Origin: Cheiracanthium punctorium
Lineage: Eukaryota > Arthropoda > Arachnida > Araneae > Cheiracanthiidae
Assembly (NCBI GenBank): GCA_038373885.1
Contig: JAWZYV010017493.1
Location: 1,302,001 to 1,366,000 of the forward strand
DNA: 64,000 bases
Reading direction: 5' to 3'
Positions 1-11,927 of the stretch are shown piece after piece; position 1 is the stretch's first letter; every line of letters starts with the position of its first letter. Under the pieces are notes generated by a model. That model was not told the origin of the DNA and made no database searches. It was given only the letters and a program-made list of their open reading frames with translations. A program made the position numbers and the translations under genes.

Positions 1-1098
1 TAATACTGCAGGATCAAAGTACTAGCGAATATATAAAAATGTTTTCTGTAGAAATAGAGTGTTTCTGAAAACACGGAGAATTGTTAAAGAAAACTAGCTA
101 AAATAAGAGCATTTTAATTTTTCAGAGCAATAACTTATAAATAATGATAAATTTTTATACATATGAGAACGTGCAGCATATTGAATGTGATGAAACATGA
201 ACTTTCATTGCGCAAAATGTAAGATGACCGATGAAGATGCAATAAAACGAGATAGAGGAACTGTACAAAACTACCCTCAACTAAGGCTTAGCAAATAATC
301 GACTTCTTTTGTACTATTCAAAAACAAAAAATAAATACAGTAATAAAGTACGTAAAACCATAAAATCATATGAGACTTTAAGATTCTTTCACGACCCCGT
401 TTTTAATGAACACTGAGTTATAACGAGATGACATCGCGATGCCTTTGCTCTATCTACTGTATAAGCAAATTTGACTGTAATTACACTCATATAATAAACA
501 AACATGTTTGATGCTACATTTAAGGACATATAGTTGAAAAATAAATTCTTTAAAACATCTATGCCTTTTCAATTTTACATTTTATGAATAGAACATATTC
601 GTTTTGATGTTAAGCTTTTTTCCTAAAAAAGAAAGAATAAAAAAAAGAGAGAGAAAATGCAACTTTAATCTAGGATTTAAGATGAATTGGGGCCAGATGT
701 TCTCTAGAAATAACAACTTTTAATTTCCGTCAAAGGAGACGACAAAAATGACACTTGGTTTTTCCAACATTGCCGCTCTTTGAAATTCAAAAAGGTTAAT
801 CACAATTTTTCAAGTTCAAGGTATTTCTTTTGTGCTGTTTTGCTCTTACCTGTGTCAAGAAAACATGCGCGACCTTCACAAAATTTGTCACATTGAAGAC
901 ATCTCAGAAAGCAGAAGAATTTAGGATATAATAAAATAAAACTGCGTCTTAGACTTCACGAAAACATATTTTCAAATTAGTAAGAATAAATATTTAAATT
1001 TATATTTTTATAAGTATGTAAAACTTTCTTAATAGTAAACATTCCCTTTTTAGAGCCTCTATTCAAATTATAATGTGAAATTCATAAGTTAGTACTTT

Positions 1099-1158
1099 AA
1101 TAACAAAATCATATATTGACAAGGGAATAACAAAATCATATATTGACAATCATATATT
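1099..1158. repeat. Short tandem duplication beside a TIR
   Basis: A unit of about 27 bp (AATAACAAAATCATATATTG core) occurs at 1099-1122 and 1126-1149, and its CATATATT end leads directly into the left terminus of the nested element. The duplication is probably a local slippage or insertion scar at the insertion site. Confidence 0.7.
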
Positions 1159-2329
1159 AGGGTGATTGTAATTAAAGTTCCACTTAAAAACGATCAGAAA
1201 AGGAAAACTACTGAACCAAATGTTATCATACTTGGTAATTGTGTAAAGGTGGTTGTGATGCAGATCCTCACATATCTTATTTTAATTATCAATTATTTAA
1301 TTGTTAATTATTTCTTAATTTAATCCGTGTTCAAAATTTATTCTTTGCACTTTCGATTCGAATTTTCTTCGCTTCGCCTGTAAAGATTTATTTCTGCACA
1401 TGACTTATTTAAAAGCAATCTTTCATTTTCATTTATTTTTCCTTTTTTTAATTTCACTTTTGCATTTGTAAACCCTAGCGTTTCATTTTCGATGGTTTGT
1501 TTATGACCATATAAGGCATGAAATCCATAAATAACATTGGCTTTCATTTTGGGTTACAATTTAGCTGATAGATTTTTTTTGCTTTATCCTGTTGGCGCTT
1601 CGGGGATTCAAAAATAATTATATAGAAATGTATTTAACGCCTACTGGCGCCTCTACTGTTTTCACACTTTGTTTGGCGTGCCCTTTGCCGTGTTTTGCTT
1701 CTGTTACTACTCTCTTGGCTTGCGTTTTCTTCACATTTTTTCGCTTTGCTGTTGCCCTGAAAAGCTGCGTCTCTTTGGGGTCTGCCCGGCCACCGCAGGA
1801 CTTAATATTTTTTAACTTTATATATGTGTTGATATGTTAAATAAAATGTAAATGCCACTTTACGATGTCTTGCTCTTTTATCACGGCTTTCTTTTGAGGT
1901 AAAGAACCTGGGTAATCTGCCTCACAGTTATGAGGGAATTTATTATTCGGAGAAAAAAGCTCAAAAGTTCAACACCAGAGACAAGGACGTATTTAGAGGG
2001 AGGGGAGTTCAGGAGTCCCCCCCCCATGAAAAACATTTTGGGTTCAAAAATTTCGTAGGGGGGTCCAAACGGTAAAAAAGGCATTTTTCTCAAAAGGACA
2101 CTATATCACTATTATTTTAGTAACAAAAATCAAAGTTTCGTGGGAGGGTGGGGGGTGGGTGGGGGGGGGAGGTTCGTACCCCTGGACCCCCTGTTGAATA
2201 TTTGAGCTTTTTTCGCCGATAATAAATCCCCTGACCACCTTTACACAATTACCAAGTTTGATAACATTTGGTCCAGTAGTCTTCCTTTTCTGATCATTTT
2301 AAAGTGGAACTTTAATTATAATCACCCTG
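1158..2329. mobile_element. Nested TIR element with ~95-bp inverted ends
   Basis: Positions 1158-1256 (AGGGTGATTGTAATTAAAGT onwards) match the reverse complement of about 2233-2329 at roughly 90 percent. The terminus is CAGGGTGATT next to TA on the right side, which is compatible with TA-targeting Tc1/mariner-type elements. The interior has no recognisable transposase. On the minus strand there is a 69-codon Lys-rich frame (1338-1547) and a second Lys-rich stretch (1600-1800); neither is recognised. It lies inside the outer element at 1-3226, so it is the younger insertion. Confidence 0.65.
1933..2229. repeat. Third-level inverted repeat with G/C-run interior
   Basis: Positions 1933-1972 (GGGAATTTATTATTCGGAGA onwards) match the reverse complement of 2192-2229. 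Between them lie runs of C (about 2017-2025) and G (about 2141-2171). G-run and C-run rich interiors are common in small arthropod MITEs. No coding potential was seen. Confidence 0.5.
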
Positions 2330-3226
2330 TATATATACTATATTCAAAATATTGGAATTTTTACAAGACTGACAGCAATACTTATATAATGAGTACTATA
2401 AATACTTTTCTATCACTTTTACAAATGCATGCGATTGGTTCATAATATAGCGTTGCCAGGTATTAAAAATATTAGAAACTATCGATTAGTATCTATTAAT
2501 GTTCAATATCGCTCTATCTGACTTTTAAAATATTATAATTGTTTCTTGTATATCTACTCAAAAAGATCGAAATTTAATATTCTTTTAAATGACAAAGGTT
2601 TAAAATGCACAATAGGGTGTTCATTATAATTCATTATCATACTTTGACGAGAGTTCGATATACGCGCTACAAAGCTCTAAAGCAGAAGAGGAAACATTTG
2701 GACATTTTCATAAACTGTCAATATAAGCATTTATCCAGTTCAAGCTAAACTATTCCAATTACAGAGAGATTTAAAAATAGATTTTCCTGACATTTTTCAT
2801 GATTTTAGCATAATGACACTGCAAATGAAAATTAACTACTTAGAATATTTTTTGCTGAATGAATGCATCTCACAATACGCCTCCGAGGTATTTTTCATAA
2901 ATTATAAAATAGTAATGTTATTTTAATTTCTTTGAATGTAAAACACCACTACCTTATTCTATCTTAAAATTTTAACAATCGTAGATCAAAATGAAATTTG
3001 AAACTAGTAGAGTTTTATGCATTTTTCATACAATTAATTTAATTATTTTTAAGTCTTTAATTTCTCGATAGTATAAATATGTATCAAAGTTTTGATGAAG
3101 GGAATGATTTAAGCGCGGATAAAGTAGAATAAAATTTTAGACCGATAAACTATTCTATATATAAACACTCTATTTCCATAGAAAACATTTTTATATATTC
3201 ACTAGTACTTTGATCCTGCAGTATTA

Positions 3227-4369
3227 CTTTAGCTAAATTCATTATATTTTCTGAAAGCTATTATCCTTTTAATGATGAAAGAAATAAAAAAATTACAACA
3301 TTATACTCTAAAAGTTACTCTTACTGGAAAACATCATATAATACTTTGCTAATCTGACTCTTAAACCTCCTATGTACGTGAAATAATGCAGCTTAGTCTT
3401 GAAATATTGGTAATGAGGAAGGCAGGGGGGGAAAAATTTACGTAGAAATAAAGATATATTTGTTCATTAACCTATGATTTGGAATTTGAAGTCAATCACG
3501 GAATCATTTTGTTTTCAGCTTTGCTTTACTTTTCTTGTTTCTACCCTTTGAAGGGTGAGCATTTTCGTCTCCAAGATTTTGTAATTACTAAAGTTGTTTA
3601 CTTGGTTTCCGGCATTAATTTTATAACAATTCAAATCATTTCCTAACTATACCTATACATTAAGAAAAATTACTACACTTTTTGTCATCTGTAAGCATTT
3701 TGTAGAAATAATTTTTATTACTTGGTAAATATTGGTAAGAAACTTGACTAATGCTTATCTATTTTAGCAACCAATGATAAAAGGCCCAGAATTTTGTTTT
3801 TTGCAGTGAAAATATCGCGCACGAAAGATTTAACAGGAAGTTGTGAATCTAATGCAAAAAAAAAAGGCTTATTTACGCATTTTTCTACAAAGATTAATTT
3901 TGTTTATAAAACATTGTTTTTTACAATAATCATAAAACTTCTCTCGAAGGTTGATATAAATGAATGAATATTTGGAAATTGAATACATGAAAACATATTT
4001 CAAAGAAGGCCATGTGTTACAAATTTAAAATAATTTTAAATGTGATACTATTTTTTTGAAGATGTGGCTTTAGTCATTTCCACGAACTTCTATTGATGTA
4101 TAACAGTATTCAAGGGCATTAAATTTTATGGGTAGCCTTCAATAATTCCCTACAGAGAGGCCTCATTTTCAAAGGACAACTCAATTTCAAAACGTCGTAA
4201 CACGGGACTGTCTCTCAGATATTCATTCAATTAAATTCGAACGTAAAACATTATATTTTACGCTACAAACATTCACTGTGACCTTTCACAATACTATAGA
4301 CCTTTTAAAGTAGCAGATTTCATTTGTCAGAATCATAAAGCATTTACACTAATGAAGGAAGAAGTATGG
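3227..4369. other. AT-rich stretch, no feature recognised
   Basis: No open frame of note, no repeat structure and no RNA signal was seen on either strand. Only short homopolymer tracts are present. Confidence 0.6.
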
Positions 4370-4720
4370 ACATTGTAGCCGGAACATTTTGCAATTCACG
4401 TTCTCCCAAAGTAAAGGAAACTTTCTTGGGAAACCCCATCGTGAATTAGATGACACGTGAGATTAACAAAAGCCTGCCGCTCAGAAAAGAAAGACAGTAA
4501 GAATAATGGAAAGGAGATCGAGATGGCTATTTCAAACCACAAACGGCCTGCCCATCGAATAAATGAGGATGTGAACCGCTGGTGGGGGCCCTCTCACGGG
4601 GAAAGAGGGCCGTTGCGCAACACAGCAGAAGCCGAAGAATCTAGTAGGGTTCTAAGTATTACAAAATTGCAGATTCCATTTCCTTCCCGGGATACTTATC
4701 ATTTTAAGCGAGAATAAGTT
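4370..4720 (+). other. Locally GC-richer block, possible exon or old repeat
   Basis: The block stands out from flanking AT-rich sequence. It contains an 86-codon frame (4457-4717) that I do not recognise and which is rich in charged residues. At 4589-4613 the bases GGCCCTCT and AGAGGGCC form a short stem. No clear splice-site pair frames the ORF. It could be a diverged exon, a UTR or a repeat relic; nothing decides between these. Confidence 0.2.
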
Positions 4721-7465
4721 ATTGGCTTTTGGCAATCCCCAAAAACGCCTCGAGTGCTTCTGAGTTATAACACCTGGTTTTAAATACATATCTCGAATAA
4801 AATAGCAGATTTGTGTCAAGAATGGATTGTTGCAAAGATGACTACATAAAATATGCAGTCTGTTCATGGAAAAGAAGTTACTGCATTACTGAAGTAAACG
4901 TTTTAAGAGATGCTATGGAGATATAAGTACTTAAATGGGTTTTGAATTCAAATGAAAATAAAAAGCTCAATTATGAGTTTATTGAATATGGATTTAAAAA
5001 TGCTTCATCTGTACGAAATTTTCAAGCAAATTAAATTATTACACCTTAAGTATGTCTAAAGTTATGTCACTGTTCAATAATTACAACGCTACTAAAGTAA
5101 AATTTAAAAAAAAATCGATAACTTTTTTTTTTTTTTTTTTGAATGAGCATTAAATTATCTTAACCTGCATTCAAATTTATTTGAGTGAAATTCCCTTATA
5201 AAACAAAAAAGAAAGGAAATTTATTGCATATATAAGTGATAGGCTCTAACCAGACAGTTTTAATCGACTGCTTTAAAACTTTGTCTTTTATTAAGCCCTT
5301 AGTCTTTGTACTAGCAAAAATCCTTTTTTGCTTCTGCTTGTGCTTGATTCCTCAAAATTAGTACGTTTCGGAGACATTTTAGAAAAATATCAACTTGATG
5401 AGTAACTGACTGATTAATGTACAAATGGACAGCATTTCAGTTTTGTGATAAAATGATCAGTCATCTCTAAATCTGCTTAAAAGCATAAAACATCCCCGCA
5501 TTTCTCTCTCAATGTACTAAGAAAATGAAAGCTGTGGTGGCATAACATGCTAATCGATACTCGCACTTAAAGCTATATTCTTACAAGAAACAACTAAACG
5601 TTTCTGAAACTGTTGAAAAAATCAAATTACTTGATTGTATTGGAAATTTTTACATGCTTCTTCACTAGCTCTATCACGTATTGCATGAAATATTAATCCT
5701 AAAGGATTTATGAAATAGTCAAGGAAAAATAAACATTTGCGAAAGTTCCCTAAATGAATGGCGCTTTTGGCAATATTGAGACATAACATTTTAAGCTTAA
5801 GATACATTTTTAAGTAGAATAACACATACATAAGTTTAATATTTATAATACAAATACATAAGTTTGATATTTATAAGACATACATAAGTTTAATATTTAT
5901 ATGAATGCATGTAGAAAAAGCATTATTTTTTTTCTTTTCGAATCTATGACATAATTTTTTACTTATGACATAATTTTTTACTTAGAGCAGCATGATGGTT
6001 GTAAGTTTTATTTATTTTACTCTTTTTTTCTGCAGCTTTAAAAATATTCAGTTAGAAAAGGAGGGATTCAGTAAATAAGACTCACATTATAAAAACATAC
6101 ATTATGTTGAAAAGATTATAAATTTTGTGAAAAGGGCTGCTTAATTTGAAAATTATCCAACTTTTCAAACAGGTGAAAGTGTTACATTGTCCTCCCATGA
6201 ATTTTTGCATCAAAATAACAATTGAAGTATGGTGAGTAAACAAAATAGCATCTCATGACTTTAAAATATGAATTACCAATGCACTAAAAGGTATAATTTC
6301 CTTTATCATTATACAATCACGTTTTGTGGTGTATCGGGTCCTGTAATTGATGAATTGTATTTTAAAATTGTATGAACTAACGATGAAGCATTACTCTAAG
6401 AGGGGCACAGTATTCAACAACCTTGGACATAAATTAATATTCTGATGTTTTTTATTAACTCAATAGATCTATTATTCTAAGATTTGTAAAGTAATTATTC
6501 GTGTTTACTGTTCCGTTAAAAAATGTCTTAAATTTTTCAAATATTTCTGTACTATTGAGAGTAAAGTAACCACCAAAACTTTCTTATATACAATACTTTT
6601 TTATGAAATCTTCATCGATATCTTGAGAAGATTCTAAAGTTTTGTGTATATATATATTAATTGTGACTACTAAGCTTTTGTCAAATTTATTAGAAAAATG
6701 CAATTGAATTTTTGTTTTTACATTTATAGTGATTCTATGTTTCTGAAATGATTTTGATACGTGTTTACTGGCCAGATATCGGAAATCGTATTATACCAAG
6801 TCACAGCATTTTTCTTCAACAGAAATATATTTCCTTGGATTTTAATTCATTTTATATCTTTTTAAACTGTCTGTAATTTTTAGACATTTCGAAATGCACA
6901 TTGTCTCAAAACAGCTGTTATTATTTACGAGCACTGATGTGCAGTTCTTATTTCGCGAAGGGGTTGAAGTACGAAATTATCGGTGATACGCTCTTTAGAA
7001 TGAAGTTGCACGATGATTCTATCGCACTAATTAATATTTTAATAGGCCTATAAAAAAATCCTTTTCGTTGCATTTCTGTTTATCATAATGGGATGTATTT
7101 TTAACCAAACAAGGCATAATTTTTTTACATGCGCTGAAAATAAAATTGTAATCTCATTTAAGCTTACTTATTCTAAAAATGTATTTTAAAAAATTTCAGT
7201 ACGTAATTTCCCCCAAAAATCATGAAAAAGTTCAAATCCGAAAAATAAGAAAGTCCACCCTTTGGCTCGCATAAAAGAAATTAATAGAGACTAATTCTAC
7301 TTTATTTAATTCTATCACTACAATTTTTAATAGTTTTGTATTTATTTTCATTTAGCAATAAAAATAGACCCAATCAAAAATTCGTGCAAAAATTTGTTCA
7401 GCAAACTGGATGCACATACTGTGAATTCATAACTTGTTTGCTCAAAAAATAATGTTGTCATATAT
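4721..7465. other. AT-rich stretch without genes
   Basis: It contains an 18-T run at 5123-5140, the tandem repeat at 5825-5901 and a 20-bp doublet near 5946-5984 (TATGACATAATTTTTTACTT twice). Nothing else was recognised on either strand. Confidence 0.6.
5825..5901. repeat. Short tandem repeat, ~25-32-bp unit
   Basis: Three imperfect copies of ACATAAGTTTAATATTTATA follow one another. It is a non-coding minisatellite-like array. Confidence 0.8.
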
Positions 7466-7469
7466 TTAA

Positions 7470-7928
7470 CCCTTTGAGGCGCAACCCTTTCCCAATGCTG
7501 AAAAAAGGGCAGCCGTTGCCATCGGTCGACTTAACTACCAGCAAGAGGGCGGACAATCGAAACGTTCATCGCGTGCCACAGATCTAGAGATCCTTTTTTG
7601 GCGACAGCTGGCTGTGCCGACGTTTCGATCGTCGGCCATCTTGCTGGTAGTTAAGTCGAGTGATTGCAACGGCTGCCCGTTTTTCAGCATTGGGCAATCT
7701 ATCCGGCTATTCTCGCATGCTTCCATTTTTCAGCAGATGTCAGTGCTGTTAAAAAGAATCGTGACAATTTTTTTACGGGAAATGACGTGCTAAAATGTAA
7801 AGGATTCTCGTGGAGCTATGTCACTCGCAACTATTTTTATAGAAATCAAATCTATTCTTCGTGACTGGCAACAGTCAAAACGTCAGAGTTTGGTGAATCC
7901 CAGAGCAGGAACACTGCGCGTTAAAGGG
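7470..7928 (+). mobile_element. piggyBac-like foldback MITE, copy 1
   Basis: The element is bounded by TTAA at 7466-7469 and 7929-7932. Its ends begin CCCTTTGAGGCGCAA and finish GCGCGTTAAAGGG, i.e. CCCTTT inverted termini. TTAA target duplications and CCY termini are known for piggyBac-family transposons. Inside, a left arm (7511-7564) and a right arm (7619-7676) are inverted copies of one another around a loop of about 54 bp (7565-7618), so the single strand can fold into a long hairpin. There is no transposase. Related copies occur at 19656, 54918, 55140, 62128 and 62372. Short frames running through the arms are by-products of the palindrome. Confidence 0.8.
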
Positions 7929-7932
7929 TTAA

Positions 7933-10164
7933 AAAACTAAAAACTATTCCCATAATGGTCTTACATTTATTTTTAATGCATATTTTAGACAAAAACTCCA
8001 AAATTACCTTTTCATTACGGAAAAATAAGAGTGCAGCTGTCAGCGCATGCTCACTTTTCTTTTCATAAGAACATACATTTTAAATTCTTTTTCTTGAAAG
8101 GATAAGGAGGGGGGTGTGTTATAATTTAAAAATATTTCTCGGAATATTGTTGCTCTCTTGAGAGTTCCAAACTTTGTAGAATCGAGATGGAATACAGGCT
8201 GGTGGGAGGCCACTGTAAATACATACCTAACGTGCACATTATATCTGCGCAGGTATACTTCTAAGTTCGAAAGTAGATGTAAAAGGAATTCTGAGCCCAA
8301 GATTACTCTATTCTCGGTGAAACTTTGAATAATGTGGTAGTGAAGGCTCTTCTAAAGGTCTTTCTTCATCTTACTTAAACTTGCAGTCACATTCTTAGAA
8401 ATTGTTTCATTTTATTCTTAAATTGACGTGTTCATATACAAATACACACAAGTCATGCATAAACAAAGAAGGCAGGGGAGTTTCAAATGGTATATTACCA
8501 CACGATAATTAACGAGTATTTAGTAGTAAAAACTAACGAGTATTTAGTAGTAACGAGTATTTATTAATAATATATTAACGAGTATTTAGTAGTAACGAGT
8601 ATTTATTAATAATATATTAACGAGTATTTAGTAGTAAAAACTTGAATCGGTATTACTCTCTAGTGAAGGGGGCGCAAAAAAAGCAAAATACTAGCTAAAA
8701 GTGTGTGTATTCTATTCTAGTTCCCTTAATAGGTCTAGGTTGCTTTTTATTTCATCAGTCAGTTCCTTTTTGTTTTCTAATTCTACATTTAAAAAAGTTT
8801 TCAATATGAAGCCGTGAGAAATGCAAGACAATATAAAATTGACTTGCACTATTACTATAAGACTAATTTAAAATTAAATCTACATGAATAAATCTCCAAT
8901 TATCTACAAATTGACAGAGCTGTTCATTCACACAAAAATAATACATTAGAAAATCTAGCATACATTTACATATCGATTACACGGCAATCAAAACTACAAA
9001 ATGGCCAAACAAAATGAAAATATGTGATTAATTGAAGAACTTTCGACTTGTTTAAGAGAAATAACTCAGTGAGGCATATCATTTATGAGCTCTAACTTAA
9101 TGCATTGCTTTAGAATTACTTTCTTAAACACTTAACCTTGCCGCAAATGCGAAAGTCTTCAAAAAGAGCAAGTTATCTCAATGGCCATCTTAATATTTCG
9201 GCTCAAGATGATTCTTCACAGAGAAAAAGCTGAAAGAAATTAGTCACGTGTGATTAATTTGGTTATAAAGTTGCAAAAGCGCATTCTTTATTTTTATTTA
9301 GTTAAAAATCCCACACTAATAACGTAAACGAAAAATGATGTCATTCTGCCTATTTAACTAGAACCTAGGGAAATGTTTCGTAGAAATATGAATTACTGAA
9401 AAGCGAGAAATATTTAAATTTGTATTATGGGTTACTCAGAAAGTATTATGAGCATAGAAAGAGAAATTTAAAAGTGAAGTATGGTAATATATCTTCCAAA
9501 ATAGCGTTTTCCTTTATCCCTATCATGCAAAGAATCTTTCCTACAAAAGACATACTTCAAAGCTGTGTAGAAAATGCTATTTCTGTATACGCTGAAAACA
9601 TTTTACATTTTATTTAAATATGCAATACATCTTTCAGCAAGAAACAATTTTAAAAATAGAAGTTATTCATACATTATCACGACGCATACCAGTATATTTT
9701 GTAGATTTATTTTGAAGATTTATTTCATGGTTTACATGTCTTAAAAGCAGAAAATATCGATGAACCAGTCATCATATCTCTTCATGTGTTAATTTAAAAT
9801 ACCAATAAATTGACATCTAAATGCTAATGAAAATGATGCATAAAGATATTTTAAAGGTAAAATTATTTAATTTTACCTTTGAAAGGAAAAATCGAATTGA
9901 AGGTTTTCCAAGGTACTTGTGATTTTACTCACTGTACATTAAATATTTGCAGAAATGTGTGTGGGACATTTGTAGATTGGCTGCTATAATCAGAAGTAAA
10001 ATCGATAAATCAAACGCTGTTTGGAAAATGTTTTTACAAGTAGTATTACTAACTAGTAATTAGTATATTTAAGTATATTGGGGGGTTAAAACATAATGAC
10101 CCAACTACGCACAAACATATTGATTTCATTTACAAGGCTAATGATCTTTTAAGAAAGCTGTTTA
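7933..10164. other. AT-rich stretch without genes
   Basis: Apart from the 42-bp array at 8510-8642, no gene, RNA or transposon end was recognised. Confidence 0.55.
8510..8642. repeat. Minisatellite, 42-bp unit
   Basis: TAACGAGTATTTAGTAGTA recurs at 8510, 8534, 8576 and 8618, alternating with TAACGAGTATTTATTAATAA. The main period is 42 bp, built from two related sub-units of about 18 and 24 bp. It is nearly perfect, so expansion was recent. Confidence 0.9.
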
Positions 10165-10182
10165 GCTTAAAGCTGTGGGTTG

Positions 10183-10223
10183 TATAAAAAGCAGTTCTTC
10201 TTTGTTGCTATCAGTATAATAAA
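10183..10223 (+). promoter_or_regulatory. TATA + initiator + AATAAA, LTR-like core promoter
   Basis: TATAAAAA at 10183-10190 is followed 30 nt later by a TCAGT initiator (10211-10215), and AATAAA overlaps just after it (10218-10223). A promoter and a polyadenylation signal within 40 bp is the arrangement expected of an LTR retrotransposon R region. The following sequence (about 10256-10300, TTGGCAACACACGATAACGT) is reminiscent of an LTR end plus primer-binding region, but no matching second LTR, gag or pol was seen. It could be a solo LTR relic or chance. Confidence 0.3.
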
Positions 10224-10655
10224 GACTAGTATTATGTGTAAGACAAGAGAGACATTTATTGGCAACACACGATAACGTGGAATCACCCACATCGGCAAAC
10301 AACTTCCTTTATTTCTGCGATTACGCAAAATAGGTGGGAGTCCCTAGTTGTCAATGAAAGTCATTATCCATATTCTCCGTACATTGAGGTTTAACTGTGG
10401 GTCTAAAAAGATTATTGATATCATCTAAATGGCATAAATTATGCCTGGCATACTGTAAAATAAATAAACAGTATATGAAAAATTAATGATAAAACCAATA
10501 GATGGATACGTTGACTACATGAATGGTTTCTTTGACCTCTGCTGTTTTCTGCTTCTATAAAATTTAGCATTGCTTTGGACTAAAACCAATTTACTCTGTT
10601 TTTCATATAACTTTAAAAACTTGTGGCTTGCTAATAGACTAGGTAAAACTAAATA

Positions 10656-11925
10656 TTGGGTGTAGTAAGAAGTTTTAAAGCGAATTTTGTATTAAGCGTA
10701 CTGCAAAATAGCGTACTAATCAGTACACCGTGTTTATGTCATGTCATATAAACCAGTTTAATGTTATCAAACCGAGGCAGAAGCTGTGATAAAAGTTCCA
10801 AAAAGTTGAAATTTTGAATGTCAAAGATGTCATACAATATAATATTTATTTATCACTGCATTCTATAAGAGTTTTATCAACAAAAAAGTGCCGCAAAAGC
10901 ATGTGAATCAATCTGTTCTGTTTTGGAGAAGGATGCTGTATCAAAAAGTAAATGAAAGTATTGGTTTCGACATTTCGAAGAGGGTGATTTTGATATTAGT
11001 CATCGAGAACATGGCGGGGCTCCACTAAAGGCTGAACATAAGGATCTGCAAATACTGCTCGATGAAGATGCATCTCAAAGACAAAATTAACTTGCTGAAC
11101 AATTAGGAGAGTCACAAAAAACAATTTATAATCGTTCACATGCAATGGGAACGATTCAGAAGACATGAAAATGGGTTTCACACGCATTGAGCTAGAGGAA
11201 CAAGGATGAGCGTGAATTGAAGTGCATCAATCTGCTAATCAGGCAACACAGAAAAGCTTTCTTGGGGAAAATCGTGACAGTAGATGAAAAATATATATGT
11301 TATGAGAGAGCAAAACGCAAAACATATTGGGTGAACAGTGGCGAAGCAACACCATCAACGTCGAAATGAAACATTCACTGCAAAAATGTTTTCTTATGCA
11401 TACGGTGGGATATGAAGAGTGTACTCCACACTACGAACTACTGCAGCCCTGTGAAAGTGTAACTGCTGAACGCTATAAACAACAAATGTTGCGACTGCAG
11501 CAGGCAATTTATCATAAACGTCCATTTACTGGCAAAGGTTTGCGGCCCATCAAATTGCTCCATGACACTGCAAGGTCTCTTTTTGCAAAACCGGTCAAGA
11601 ATACGTTAGTAAAGTTTGGCTGAGAAGTTCTGGAACACCCGGCGTAGAGCACTGACATAGCCCCTTTGGACTGTCACCTATTTCGATCGATGAACAATGC
11701 CTTGTCTTCTGTACACTTCCACGCAGTGGACGAATCCCAAAATGGATTGATGACTTCATGGCGTTGAAAGATGAATCCTTCTACACTGCTGACATCCGTG
11801 CACTAACTGACCGATGGCGGAAGAGACTGGAAAATAATGGAAATTACTTTGACAATTAAACGTATTATTATAAGTTCTAAATTGTATATTAATTTCTTTG
11901 ATTTAAAACTTATTACTAGACCCTA
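10656..11925 (+). mobile_element. mariner element, structurally complete but dead
   Basis: The ends are inverted: TTGGGTGTAGTAAGAAGTTT at 10656 and, as a reverse complement, TAGGGTCTAGTAATAAGTTT ending at 11925. Each is flanked by TA (10654-10655 and 11926-11927), the Tc1/mariner target duplication. The length of about 1.27 kb is the usual size of a mariner. The single gene between the ends is broken by many stops (see the pseudogene entry), so this copy cannot mobilise itself. Confidence 0.88.
10827..11859 (+). pseudogene. mariner transposase pseudogene
   Basis: Translation from the ATG at 10827 gives recognisable mariner transposase blocks. There is an N-terminal helix-turn-helix segment (CESICSVLEKDAV, then WFRHFEEGDFDISHREHG), the first catalytic block VTVDEK near 11277, then LLHDTARSLFAKP with the second Asp near 11560. 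A decayed third block reads TDIAPLDCHLFRSMNNA near 11652. This fits a DD34D cut-and-paste transposase. In-frame stops occur near 10866, 10950, 11088, 11166 and 11190, and more follow. At least one frameshift lies near 11430, because the readable middle part (11327-11623) is in another frame. The full family length of about 345 residues is accounted for. It is a clear pseudogene inside its own inverted repeats. Confidence 0.9.
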
Positions 11926-11927
11926 TA

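Larger units (their letters stand above)
1..3226. mobile_element. Outer inverted-repeat element, 3.2 kb, non-autonomous
   Basis: The first 64 bases reappear as a reverse complement at 3163-3226 with about three mismatches; both ends carry TAATACTGCAGGATCAAAG. The left arm starts exactly at the window edge, so the true repeat may extend further left and the target duplication cannot be read. The interior (65-1098 and 2340-3160) is AT-rich, has no transposase and shows no long open frame. A second element sits inside at 1158-2329. This fits a non-autonomous DNA transposon or a large inverted duplication; I cannot assign a superfamily. Confidence 0.6.

Noticed and set aside
1338..2093. Frames of 69-82 codons in the nested TIR element
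   Set aside because: Low-complexity translations, both strands open, and location inside inverted repeats; no domain recognised.
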